A stretch of DNA of 5,636 bases, taken from the NCBI GenBank assembly GCA_902761955.1, contig CACWMM010000086.1, forward strand, positions 1 through 5,636. The letters run 5' to 3'. The DNA comes from Parafannyhessea sp902761955 (GTDB lineage: Bacteria > Actinomycetota > Coriobacteriia > Coriobacteriales > Atopobiaceae). Both the position numbers and the translations under genes were made by a program. Under the pieces are notes generated by a model that made no database searches, was not told where the DNA came from, and saw nothing but the letters and a program-made list of their open reading frames with translations. Shown here one piece after another: positions 1 through 5,539 of this stretch. The first letter of the stretch is position 1; every line of letters starts with the position of its first letter.

Positions 1-495
1 TACACACGCGGCGGCTCCACGCACGAGGCCGTCGTCAAGACGGGGGGCAAGCGCCTGAGCGCGCTCGGCGTCGAGGCGCTCACCCGCCGCGTGCGCCTGA
101 GCCTGGCGGACGCGGCGTACTCCGCCGTGCGCTACGGCCAGGAGGTCGCAGGCTTCGCGGTGAGGCTCATCATGCCGCAGCACACCATGGAGACGCTCGG
201 GTCCGCCTCCTCCGTGGTCGGCATCTCCGCTGCGGCCAGCCAGGCGGCGTCAAGCGGCATGAACGACCTTCTCCTCTTCATCGCGATGGTGTCCATGTCG
301 CTCGGGTTTATGAACCTGCTCCCCATCCCGCCGCTCGACGGCGGCAAGATCCTGATAGAGATCGTCCAGCTGGTGATCCGCAGGCAGCTCTCCGTCAGGG
401 TGCAGGCGTACATCAGCTACGCCGGCCTGGCGTTCTTTCTGTTCATCTTCGTGTTCGCCCTCAAGAACGACGTCGTGCGCCTCGTTATTGGCTGA
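1..495 (+). CDS. rseP: Site-2 zinc metalloprotease (RseP/RasP, M50 family), C-terminal part
   Basis: The gene enters from the left edge with no start in the window; 164 residues are readable in frame 1 up to TGA at 493. Family role: intramembrane cleavage of anti-sigma factors and leftover signal peptides. Visible: the segment N105-LLPIPPLDGG (bases 313-345) is the second M50 motif, whose LDG aspartate (D113) is the third zinc ligand. It sits at the end of a hydrophobic helix (about 88-107), and a last transmembrane helix spans about 138-155. The ending ALKNDVVRLV matches the conserved ND-x2-R tail of RasP proteins. Where relatives usually read GPVGI, this protein reads SVVGI (71-75). The HExxH site and most of the PDZ region lie outside the window. 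An internal GTG at 91 is not the real start, because the frame stays open and protein-like to base 1. ispG follows after 27 nt, probably in the same operon. Confidence 0.9.
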   Translation, partial: YTRGGSTHEAVVKTGGKRLSALGVEALTRRVRLSLADAAYSAVRYGQEVAGFAVRLIMPQHTMETLGSASSVVGISAAASQAASSGMNDLLLFIAMVSMSLGFMNLLPIPPLDGGKILIEIVQLVIRRQLSVRVQAYISYAGLAFFLFIFVFALKNDVVRLVIG

Positions 496-522
496 CGTCG
501 CCGGGGCCGATAGGGGGTTTGT

Positions 523-1641
523 ATGACAGACGAGAAAAGCGTGCGTCCCGCTCGCGAGCTCACGCACCAGGTGCACGTGGGAAGCGTCGCCGTCGGCGGC
601 GGCGCGCCCGTGTCGGTGCAGTCCATGTGCACCACGAAGACGGACGACCCCGCATCCACGCTCGCGCAGATCGAGGGCCTCGCAAAGGCCGGGTGCGAGA
701 TCATCCGCGTAGCCATCCCCAACGCGGCGGCGCTTGACGGCTTCGGCGAGATCTGCGCCCAGAGCCCGCTTCCCGTAGTCGCGGACATCCACTTCGACCA
801 CCGCCTTGCCATAGAGGCGGCGCGTCGAGGCGCGGCGGCGCTTCGCATCAACCCCGGCAACATCGGCTCGTTCGACCGCGTGGACGCCGTGATCGACGAG
901 GCGGGAAGCCAGGGCATCCCCATCCGCATCGGCGTGAACGCCGGCTCGCTCGACCCCAAGGTGGATGCGCGCCAGGACCTCACGCTGCCGCAGAAGCTCG
1001 TCGCTTCCGCGTCGTCCTACGTCGAGCACTTCCGCGAGCGCGGCTTCGACGACATCGTGCTCTCCGCGAAGGCGCACTCCGTGCCCATCACGCTCCAGAC
1101 GTACCGCATGCTCTCGCGCGAGCTTCCCACGGTACCGCTGCACGTGGGCGTCACGGAGGCCGGCACGCTCCGTCAGGGCACGGTCAAGAACTGCGTGGGC
1201 GTCGGCATCCTGCTGGAGCAGGGCATCGGCGACACCATGCGCCTCTCGCTCACGGCCGACCCGGTGGAGGAGGTCAACGTCGCCTGGGACCTGCTTTCCT
1301 CGCTCGGCATGCGCCGACTGCACCCGGAGCTCGTAAGCTGCCCCACGTGCGGGCGCTGCCAGGTGAACCTCATCGGCATGGCAGACGAGGTATCCAAGCG
1401 CCTTGCGCAGGTGAAGGCCCCCATTTCCGTCGCGGTCATGGGATGCGTCGTCAACGGCCCCGGCGAGTCGCGCGACGCGGACCTCGGCATCGCGTGCGGC
1501 CGCGGCCAGGGCGTGCTGTTCCGCAATGGCGAGAAGATCAGAAACGTCCCGGAAGACCAGATCGTGGACGAGCTCTTCCGCGAGATAGAGGCTCGCTACG
1601 GGGACGGGATCGCGCGCGACGCGGGCGAGAAGGACGCGTAG
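523..1641 (+). CDS. ispG: 4-hydroxy-3-methylbut-2-en-1-yl diphosphate synthase (IspG/GcpE)
   Basis: Cytosolic [4Fe-4S] enzyme of the MEP pathway. It reductively opens methylerythritol cyclodiphosphate to HMBPP, the step before IspH. The 372-residue product has the usual length of the short bacterial form. Visible: N-terminal TIM-barrel opening with VSVQSMCTTKTDD (30-42), VADIHFDHRLA (86-96), LRINPGNIG (107-115) and GVNAGSLD (137-144). The C-terminal iron-sulfur domain has C273-PTC276-GRC279 and VAVMGC308-VVNGPGE315. C273, C276 and C308 are the expected cluster ligands with the conserved glutamate at 315, so the enzyme looks intact. The ATG at 523 is chosen because AGGGGG (512-517) sits five bases upstream; GTG at 541 is less well placed. 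It lies between rseP and proS on the same strand with short gaps, so co-transcription is likely. Confidence 0.97.
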   Translation: MTDEKSVRPARELTHQVHVGSVAVGGGAPVSVQSMCTTKTDDPASTLAQIEGLAKAGCEIIRVAIPNAAALDGFGEICAQSPLPVVADIHFDHRLAIEAARRGAAALRINPGNIGSFDRVDAVIDEAGSQGIPIRIGVNAGSLDPKVDARQDLTLPQKLVASASSYVEHFRERGFDDIVLSAKAHSVPITLQTYRMLSRELPTVPLHVGVTEAGTLRQGTVKNCVGVGILLEQGIGDTMRLSLTADPVEEVNVAWDLLSSLGMRRLHPELVSCPTCGRCQVNLIGMADEVSKRLAQVKAPISVAVMGCVVNGPGESRDADLGIACGRGQGVLFRNGEKIRNVPEDQIVDELFREIEARYGDGIARDAGEKDA

Positions 1642-1661
1642 AATATACCCCTAGTGTTCTT

Positions 1662-1679
1662 GCCGACGCAGACGTCGGC
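1662..1679. repeat. Small inverted repeat between ispG and proS
   Basis: GCCGAC (1662-1667) and GTCGGC (1674-1679) are perfect complements around a six-base loop. There is no T-run after it, so it is not an intrinsic terminator. It could be a weak RNA stem in the ispG-proS spacer or chance in GC-rich DNA. No T-box leader (as seen before proS in some Firmicutes) is visible in this 63-nt gap. Confidence 0.4.
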
Positions 1680-1691
1680 CGGCAGTGACTT

Positions 1692-1697
1692 GGAAGG
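1692..1697 (+). promoter_or_regulatory. Shine-Dalgarno site that fixes the proS TTG start
   Basis: GGAAGG at 1692-1697 lies seven bases before TTG at 1705. The ATGs at 1717 and 1723 have only a weak purine stretch too close upstream, and GTG at 1654 has no site. This supports a TTG initiation codon. Confidence 0.65.
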
Positions 1698-1704
1698 AAG
1701 CACG

Positions 1705-3426
1705 TTGAGAAAGTACATGCAGATGTCGAAGCTCTACGCTCCGACCCTCAAGGAGGACCCCAGGGAGGCGGAGCTCGCAAGCCACAGGCTGCTGCTTCGC
1801 GCGGGCATGATCCGCCGCGGCGCGGTGGGCCTGTACAGCTACCTGCCGCTCGCGTGGCGCTCCATCAACAAGATCGAGGACATCATCCGCGACGAGATGG
1901 AGGCCATCGACGCGCAGGAGATGCAGGTGCCCATCCTGACTGATGGCGAGCTGTGGCACCAGAGCGGTCGCTGGAACGCCTACGGCCCCGAGCTCATGCG
2001 CCTGAGCGATCGCTACGAGCACGAGTACGCGCTCGGCCCCACCCACGAGGAGACGTTCACGGACCTGGTGCGCAACGAGCTTCGCAGCTATAGGCAGCTG
2101 CCCGTCACGCTCTACCAGATGCAGGACAAGTTCCGCGACGAGCGTAGGCCCCGCTTCGGCCTCATGCGCGGCCGCGAGTTCATCATGAAGGACGCCTACT
2201 CGTTCAGCGCGACGCAGGAGTCCCTGCAGGAGTGCTACGACCAGCAGAAGCAGGCCTATGCCAACGTGTGCGAGCGCGTGGGGCTCAGGGCGCTTCCCGT
2301 CGTGGCGGACTCCGGCCAGATCGGCGGCGACACGTCCGTCGAGTTCATGGCGCTTGCCGACGCCGGCGAGGCCGCCCTCGTGTACTGCGACGACTGCGGC
2401 TTCGCGGCCGACACCGAGGCCGCGACCGCCGGCGTGACCGTGGTCGACGGCGAGCCGGGTGACATGGAGAAGATCTCGACCCCCGGTATCGGCACCATCG
2501 ACGACGTCTCGGCTTATCTCCACATCCCCGCGTCGGCGACCCGCAAGGCACTTGCGCTCGTGGACGGCGACGGCAGGCCCGTCGTCTGCTTCGTCCCCGG
2601 CGACCACGAGCTGAACGACGTGAAGGCCGAGCACGCGTTTGGCGAGTACCACCTGATGAGCGACGAGGAGCTCAAGGAGTACGGCCTCGTGAAGGGCTTC
2701 ATCGGGCCCGTCGGCCTTCCCGAGGGCGTCCGCGTCTTCTTCGACGAGTCGCTGCGTCCGTCCGAGTGGTGGACCATCGGCGCGAACGAGGCGGACTTCC
2801 ACTTCGTGCACGCCCACCCCGGACGCGACTTCACGATTGCGGACGACGCGTGGGTCGACGTCGTCACGGCTAAGGCCGGAGACCGCTGCCCCAAGTGCGG
2901 CGCGCCCCTGAAGGAGGCCCGTGGCATCGAGGTCTCGCAGGTGTTCCAGCTCGGCACGAAGTACTCCGAGGCCATGGGCGCCACGTTCATGGACGAGGAC
3001 GGCGTGGAGAAGCCTCTGATCATGGGCTGCTACGGCATCGGCATAAGCCGCACGCTGCAGGCGATTGTGGAGCAGCACCACGACGAGCACGGCATCATCT
3101 GGCCGGTGAGCGTCGCGCCGTACGAGGTCGAGGTTATCCCGCTGGACGTGCACGACGAGCTCGTGTGGCCCGTCGCGGACAAGGTCGCGAGTGAGCTCCT
3201 GGAGCTTGGCGTAGACGTGATGGTGGACGACCGCAAGGAGCGTCCGGGCGTCAAGTTCAACGACGCCGACCTCATGGGCATGCCGTTCCAGGTGGTCTGC
3301 GGCAAGAAGGCCGTCAAGAACGGCAACGTCGAGCTTAAGGTGCGCGCGACCGGCGAGCGCTCGGAGGTCGCGATCGAGGACGTGGCACAGCTTCTGGCCC
3401 AGAGGGTCGAGGCCGAGCGCGCGTAG
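1705..3426 (+). CDS. proS: Prolyl-tRNA synthetase, bacterial type with editing domain
   Basis: Class II synthetase that charges tRNA-Pro in the cytosol. With the TTG start the product is 573 residues, about the same as the E. coli enzyme. Visible in order: N-terminal LYAPTLKEDP (10-19) and LRAGMIRR (31-38); the GPTHEE ATP/proline loop (111-116); motif 2 FRDERRPRFGLMRGREF (143-159); the YbaK-like INS editing domain at about 225-390, with K281 where E. coli has its catalytic lysine (by eye) and the IGANEADFHFV-x3-PGRDF stretch (358-376); motif 3 GCYGIGISR (441-449); and the anticodon-binding domain from about 470 with VDDRKERPGVKF (507-518). CxxC pairs occur at 228/231 and 395/398, flanking the editing insertion. 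All core motifs are present, so it should be active. It follows ispG by 63 nt without a visible terminator and probably belongs to the same transcript. Confidence 0.96.
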   Translation: MRKYMQMSKLYAPTLKEDPREAELASHRLLLRAGMIRRGAVGLYSYLPLAWRSINKIEDIIRDEMEAIDAQEMQVPILTDGELWHQSGRWNAYGPELMRLSDRYEHEYALGPTHEETFTDLVRNELRSYRQLPVTLYQMQDKFRDERRPRFGLMRGREFIMKDAYSFSATQESLQECYDQQKQAYANVCERVGLRALPVVADSGQIGGDTSVEFMALADAGEAALVYCDDCGFAADTEAATAGVTVVDGEPGDMEKISTPGIGTIDDVSAYLHIPASATRKALALVDGDGRPVVCFVPGDHELNDVKAEHAFGEYHLMSDEELKEYGLVKGFIGPVGLPEGVRVFFDESLRPSEWWTIGANEADFHFVHAHPGRDFTIADDAWVDVVTAKAGDRCPKCGAPLKEARGIEVSQVFQLGTKYSEAMGATFMDEDGVEKPLIMGCYGIGISRTLQAIVEQHHDEHGIIWPVSVAPYEVEVIPLDVHDELVWPVADKVASELLELGVDVMVDDRKERPGVKFNDADLMGMPFQVVCGKKAVKNGNVELKVRATGERSEVAIEDVAQLLAQRVEAERA

Positions 3427-3450
3427 GCGCATCGCACAGAAGCAATGCCC

Positions 3451-3482
3451 AGGCGGCCTGACCCAGATGGGGAGGGCCGCCT
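3451..3482 (+). other. Stem-loop in the spacer between proS and the FMN enzyme gene
   Basis: AGGCGGCC (3451-3458) pairs perfectly with GGCCGCCT (3475-3482). Inside the 16-base loop, CCC (3462-3464) can pair with GGG (3469-3471) across a symmetric three-by-three internal loop, giving one long hairpin. No T-run follows (the next bases are CGCTATTA), so it does not look like a standard terminator. It may be a processing or stability element, or a leader structure ending 37 nt before the next start codon. Confidence 0.55.
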
Positions 3483-3506
3483 CGCTATTAGGAACATGGG
3501 GAAGAC

Positions 3507-3514
3507 AGGGGAGA
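3507..3514 (+). promoter_or_regulatory. Shine-Dalgarno site that fixes the GTG start at 3520
   Basis: AGGGGAGA at 3507-3514 stands five bases before GTG at 3520. The in-frame ATGs at 3445 and 3496 have poorer upstream sites, and starting at 3445 would put the 3451-3482 hairpin inside the coding region. Confidence 0.75.
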
Positions 3515-3519
3515 AGAGC

Positions 3520-4545
3520 GTGGAATACAAGGAGCTGGCAGCCGCGGCACGCGGCAACATGGGTCCGTGGTGCAAGGCGTGTCCCGTCTGCAACGGTCGC
3601 GCGTGCGGCTCGCACATGCCGGGTCCCGGCTCGAAGGGCACGGGCACGGTCGCGGCGCGAAACTTTGAGGCATGGCAGGACGTGCGGGTGCAGATGGACA
3701 CGATTCACGAGGCGTACGACGCCGATACGTCCGTGGAGCTGTTTGGCAGGAGGCTCTCCGTCCCCGTCATGATAGGTCCCCTGGGCGACGTGAAGCTCCA
3801 CTACGGCGACAAGTGGGATATGGAGGACTACAACTCCTGCATCCTGCACGCGGCGGCGAAGGCCGGCTCGCTCGCGTGGACGGGAGACGGCATGATCGCC
3901 TCGATCCATGAGTCCGCGGTGCATGACATACGCGAGCTTGGCGGGTGCGGCGTCACCACCATAAAGCCGTGGAACCTCGACACCGTGATGCGGAAGCTCG
4001 AGCTCGCGTTCACGGCGCGTCCGGCCGCCGTCGCTATGGACATCGACGCCGCCGGGCTCCCGTTCCTGAAGGGCTTCCAGCCGCCTGCGGGGCCGAAGTC
4101 CGTGGCGGAGCTGCGTCAGGTGGCAGATGCCTGCCACGCTCACGACACGCCGTTTGTGCTGAAGGGCATCATGGGCGTACGTGTGGCACGCAAGGCGGCA
4201 GAGGCGGGAGCCGACGCCATCGTGGTGAGCAACCACGGCGGCCGCGTGCAGGACGGCGTCCCCGCAACGGCGGAGGTGCTGCCCGCGATAGCCCGGGAGG
4301 TCGGCGGCGACCTCAAGGTCCTTGTGGACGGTGGTATCCGTTCTGGCCTCGACGTGTTCCGCGCGCTGGCGCTCGGTGCGGACGCGTGCCTTGTGTGCAG
4401 GCCGTTCGCCGTCGTGACGTACGGCGCGGGAGCAAAGGGCGTAACGGACTACTTCGCGCAGCTTGCGCGTGAGCTGAGGGACACAATGGAGATGTGTGGC
4501 GCGCGCACGGTGGCGGACATCGACGCGGAAATGCTCGCGTTATAA
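3520..4545 (+). CDS. FMN-dependent alpha-hydroxy-acid oxidizing protein with N-terminal Cys cluster
   Basis: A 341-residue TIM-barrel flavoprotein of the glycolate oxidase/lactate dehydrogenase superfamily; substrate unknown. Visible: N-terminal GPWCKACPVCNGRACG with C18, C21, C24 and C29 (CxxCxxCx4C); the barrel core IGPLGDVKLHYGDKWD (85-100); MDIDAAG (173-179); the FMN-contacting lysine in VLKGIM (K215); VSNHGGR with the catalytic-type histidine H239 and R242; and the phosphate-binding loop VDGGIRSG (269-276). The family's catalytic base and flavin site are therefore kept. By eye, the segment that carries QLY in glycolate oxidase reads TTIKPW here (146-151), and the usual N-terminal substrate tyrosine has no counterpart. 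GTG 3520 gives MEYKELAAAAR, the beginning I recall for related clostridial proteins (MDYKEL-like). The gene lies 93 nt after proS on the same strand, and no terminator is seen between them. Calling it lactate or glycolate oxidase would be over-precise; type 2 isopentenyl-diphosphate isomerase is a relative but lacks the HGGR site. Confidence 0.85.
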   Translation: MEYKELAAAARGNMGPWCKACPVCNGRACGSHMPGPGSKGTGTVAARNFEAWQDVRVQMDTIHEAYDADTSVELFGRRLSVPVMIGPLGDVKLHYGDKWDMEDYNSCILHAAAKAGSLAWTGDGMIASIHESAVHDIRELGGCGVTTIKPWNLDTVMRKLELAFTARPAAVAMDIDAAGLPFLKGFQPPAGPKSVAELRQVADACHAHDTPFVLKGIMGVRVARKAAEAGADAIVVSNHGGRVQDGVPATAEVLPAIAREVGGDLKVLVDGGIRSGLDVFRALALGADACLVCRPFAVVTYGAGAKGVTDYFAQLARELRDTMEMCGARTVADIDAEMLAL

Positions 4546-4652
4546 CCCTCTAAGCAAAAGATTTTTGAGCCGTGCTTTCCGGATCTGCGCAGGTAAAAGC
4601 GTACGAGCCTAAATAAGTGCAAACAATTTTGTGATTGATTGCACTTCTCGGC
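4546..4652. other. AT-rich intergenic region upstream of tRNA-Val
   Basis: Directly after the TAA of the FMN enzyme gene the base composition drops sharply in GC compared with everything before it. I find no convincing gene here and no clear intrinsic terminator for the upstream gene: AAGCA (4552-4556) and TGCTT (4573-4577) can pair but no T-run follows. The A/T-rich part just before 4653 could help the tRNA promoter as an UP-like element. It contains the inverted repeats listed separately. Confidence 0.5.
4615..4646. repeat. Inverted repeat with 16-nt spacer upstream of tRNA-Val promoter
   Basis: AAGTGCAA (4615-4622) and TTGCACTT (4639-4646) are perfect eight-base complements whose centres are 24 bp apart. 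The arms could form an RNA hairpin at the 3' end of the upstream transcript or a two-half-site protein binding site. No T-run follows, so a standard terminator is unlikely. Confidence 0.6.
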
Positions 4653-4663
4653 TTTACAAGCCG
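4649..4663. repeat. Palindrome overlapping the tRNA-Val -35 element
   Basis: CGGCTT (4649-4654), three central bases TAC, then AAGCCG (4658-4663) make a perfect six-base inverted repeat. It begins two bases after the preceding repeat and covers the TTTACA hexamer, which is where a repressor site would be expected. It may also be chance. Confidence 0.5.
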
Positions 4664-4680
4664 CCATGTTCTGATAGTAT
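4653..4680 (+). promoter_or_regulatory. Promoter of tRNA-Val
   Basis: TTTACA (4653-4658, five of six to the sigma-70 -35) is 16 bases from TAGTAT (4675-4680, four of six), with an extended -10 TG at 4672-4673. Transcription would begin near 4687, leaving a leader of about eight bases before the mature tRNA end at 4695. Confidence 0.65.
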
Positions 4681-4694
4681 AGCTACCGCACTGA

Positions 4695-4769
4695 GGGCGA
4701 TTAGCTCAGGGGTAGAGCACTTCCTTCACACGGAAGGGGTCGCTGGTTCAAATCCAGCATCGCCCACCA
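4695..4769 (+). tRNA. tRNA-Val (anticodon CAC), CCA encoded
   Basis: A complete cloverleaf is readable. The acceptor stem GGGCGAT pairs with ATCGCCC (4759-4765). The D arm is GCTC/GAGC with a seven-base loop. The anticodon stem CTTCC/GGAAG encloses TTCACAC, placing CAC at positions 34-36 (reads GUG). The variable loop is GGGTC, and the T arm GCTGG/CCAGC encloses TTCAAAT. The discriminator is A and the 3' CCA (4767-4769) is in the gene. All stems pair perfectly, so it should be functional. Confidence 0.97.
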
Positions 4770-4779
4770 TCGAATTCAC

Positions 4780-4811
4780 AGGCTGGACGGGATGACCGTC
4801 CGGCCTTTTTT
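4780..4811 (+). terminator. Intrinsic terminator of tRNA-Val
   Basis: GGCTGGACGG (4781-4790) pairs with CCGTCCGGCC (4796-4805) through ten pairs including one G-U, around the loop GATGA. Six Ts follow at 4806-4811. A4780 can extend the stem with T4806. It starts 10 bases after the CCA end, so the tRNA is a single-gene transcript. Confidence 0.93.
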
Positions 4812-4983
4812 CTGCGCAACCCCTGCTGCATCCACATACATGAGCGCGCCCGCCTGGAGTTCCAAGTGGGCGCGTCTGTCTACTTGCATATGCCTTGGGG
4901 GAGAAGGGCGTGGATTCCGGCCGAGGCAACGGCGTGTTGCGGCGTGGCTTTGGGGGTGCGAAGCCCCTTGCGTGAAGCCCCCT
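4812..4983. other. Non-coding stretch with hairpin, 3' of the membrane protein gene
   Basis: No believable gene is seen here. GCGCGCCC (4844-4851) pairs with GGGCGCGT (4868-4875) with one G-U, and TGGA/TCCA (4855-4858, 4861-4864) can pair within its loop. Nearer the minus-strand stop, an imperfect direct repeat TGCG-AAGCCCC / TGCGTGAAGCCCC (4957-4981) and several G-run/C-run pairings (for example GGGG 4953-4956 with CCCC 4964-4967) could form stems downstream of the membrane protein gene. They have no U-tract in the minus sense, so I cannot call a terminator. Confidence 0.4.
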
Positions 4984-5328
4984 CTACTTGGCGTCCAGGA
5001 TCGTGACGACCACGACGCAAGTGGAGCCGATGAATATCTCGGCGAGGGACTTCTGGGGTGCGACGAGGATGTACGCAGCGCAGAAGAACATCACGAGCAC
5101 CATTACCGAGCTCATGTTGCGGATCTGCTTGGCGTTGGAGGGCACGTTGATCTTGCGGGCGCACTGGAAGCCCATGTAGGCGCAGAGCACGCCGTCGATC
5201 AGTCCGACGTACGCGCGCGGGTTCAGGTGGTTCACAACGATGAGGGCGATTGCGGATGCGGTCGCGAGCACACCGACGATGAGTGAGATGATGCATACGA
5301 TCTTGAGCTTCTTGCACGCGTCGTTCAT
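4984..5328 (-). CDS. Small four-helix membrane protein of unknown function
   Basis: I do not recognise this 114-residue protein. It has a short basic N-terminus (MNDACKKLK) and four hydrophobic segments at about 10-32, 40-57, 73-90 and 96-111. They are joined by a short loop NHLNPR, a polar basic loop (ARKINVPSNAKQIRN, 57-71) and a brief PQKS turn. The positive-inside rule places the N-terminus and the central basic loop in the cytoplasm. Five cysteines lie in or near the hydrophobic stretches with no metal-site spacing. The start ATG (5326-5328) is supported by GGAGA on the minus strand (5334-5338), five bases away; the stop is TAG at 4984-4986. The hydrophobicity pattern, start site and sensible residue use argue for a real gene, unlike the Arg/His-rich overlapping frames. 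It is a monocistronic gene between two tRNA genes, convergent with tRNA-Val and divergent from tRNA-Ala. Confidence 0.75.
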   Translation of the reverse strand: MNDACKKLKIVCIISLIVGVLATASAIALIVVNHLNPRAYVGLIDGVLCAYMGFQCARKINVPSNAKQIRNMSSVMVLVMFFCAAYILVAPQKSLAEIFIGSTCVVVVTILDAK

Positions 5329-5353
5329 GTGGGTCTCCGTTTCGGGTTTGTGG

Positions 5354-5373
5354 GCGGTCGCCCGTGCGACCGC
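5354..5373 (-). other. Strong hairpin in the leader of the membrane protein gene
   Basis: GCGGTCGC (5354-5361) and GCGACCGC (5366-5373) are perfect eight-base complements with a four-base loop. In the minus-strand transcript it lies 15 bases before the Shine-Dalgarno site. It has no U-tract, so it is a leader structure rather than a clear terminator. Confidence 0.65.
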
Positions 5374-5383
5374 GCTGCGTGAC

Positions 5384-5402
5384 GGGGGAGACTCCCCCCC
5401 CC
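5384..5402 (-). repeat. Palindrome and nine-base C/G homopolymer in the same leader
   Basis: GGGGGAG (5384-5390), A, CTCCCCC (5392-5398) is a perfect palindrome that can fold as GGGGGA/TCCCCC with a three-base loop. Its right arm runs into nine consecutive Cs (5394-5402), which are Gs in the minus-strand transcript. Such tracts are prone to slippage. Confidence 0.7.
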
Positions 5403-5427
5403 TCTGTCTTGGTTCCCAATAGAGTGA

Positions 5428-5457
5428 AGTTTAGCGTTTTGTGGAGGAAGTTCACAA
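5428..5457 (-). promoter_or_regulatory. Candidate promoter of the membrane protein gene
   Basis: On the minus strand TTGTGA (5457-5452) is 18 bases from TAAACT (5433-5428). Each matches four of six consensus bases. This would start a transcript near 5421 with a leader of about 90 nt. TTGTG (5439-5443) and CACAA (5453-5457) form a small inverted repeat over the -35. The match is weak and the call tentative. Confidence 0.35.
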
Positions 5458-5492
5458 CTGGGGAGCCAGTCAGGCGGTTTGAAGATTCTCGC

Positions 5493-5520
5493 TTGACCGG
5501 ATGGATGACTTTGGTACTAT
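5493..5520 (+). promoter_or_regulatory. Promoter of tRNA-Ala
   Basis: TTGACC (5493-5498, five of six) is 16 bases from TACTAT (5515-5520, five of six), and the tRNA begins 19 bases after the -10. The spacing equals that of the tRNA-Val promoter in this window, which strengthens both calls. Confidence 0.7.
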
Positions 5521-5539
5521 ATCTCTCGCACCAACGGAC

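Noticed and set aside
250..1323. A 357-codon minus-strand frame opposite rseP and ispG
   Set aside because: It is an antisense shadow of two well-recognised genes, with a low-complexity Arg/Asp/His/Val-rich translation and no own start signals.
1644..1649. A TATACC -10-like box before proS
   Set aside because: No -35-like hexamer lies at the proper distance upstream, so it is not supported as a promoter.
3445..3519. N-terminal extension of the FMN enzyme from ATG 3445
   Set aside because: The extension (MPRRPDPDGEG...) is unlike the family, would span the 3451-3482 hairpin, and the best SD serves GTG 3520.
1651..4236. An 861-codon open frame on the minus strand opposite proS and the FMN enzyme gene
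   Set aside because: It crosses the proS-to-FMN-gene spacer, its translation is rich in Arg, His, Val and Leu without motifs, and it mirrors the codon bias of the genes on the plus strand. Long antisense frames are expected in high-GC DNA.
4726..4929. A 67-codon minus-strand frame ending in a GDAGFEPATPSV-like peptide
   Set aside because: Its end is the antisense translation of tRNA-Val, a well-known artefact peptide in automatic annotations, and it also runs through the terminator.
4792..5286. A 164-codon plus-strand frame opposite the membrane protein gene
   Set aside because: It starts inside the tRNA-Val terminator stem, has no ribosome binding site and is Asp/His/Glu-rich in the pattern of an antisense shadow.
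4880..5455. A 191-codon minus-strand frame overlapping the small membrane protein gene
   Set aside because: It runs through the leader hairpins and then in another frame through the membrane protein gene, giving an Arg/His/Pro-rich translation. The 114-residue frame has the better start and a natural hydrophobic pattern.
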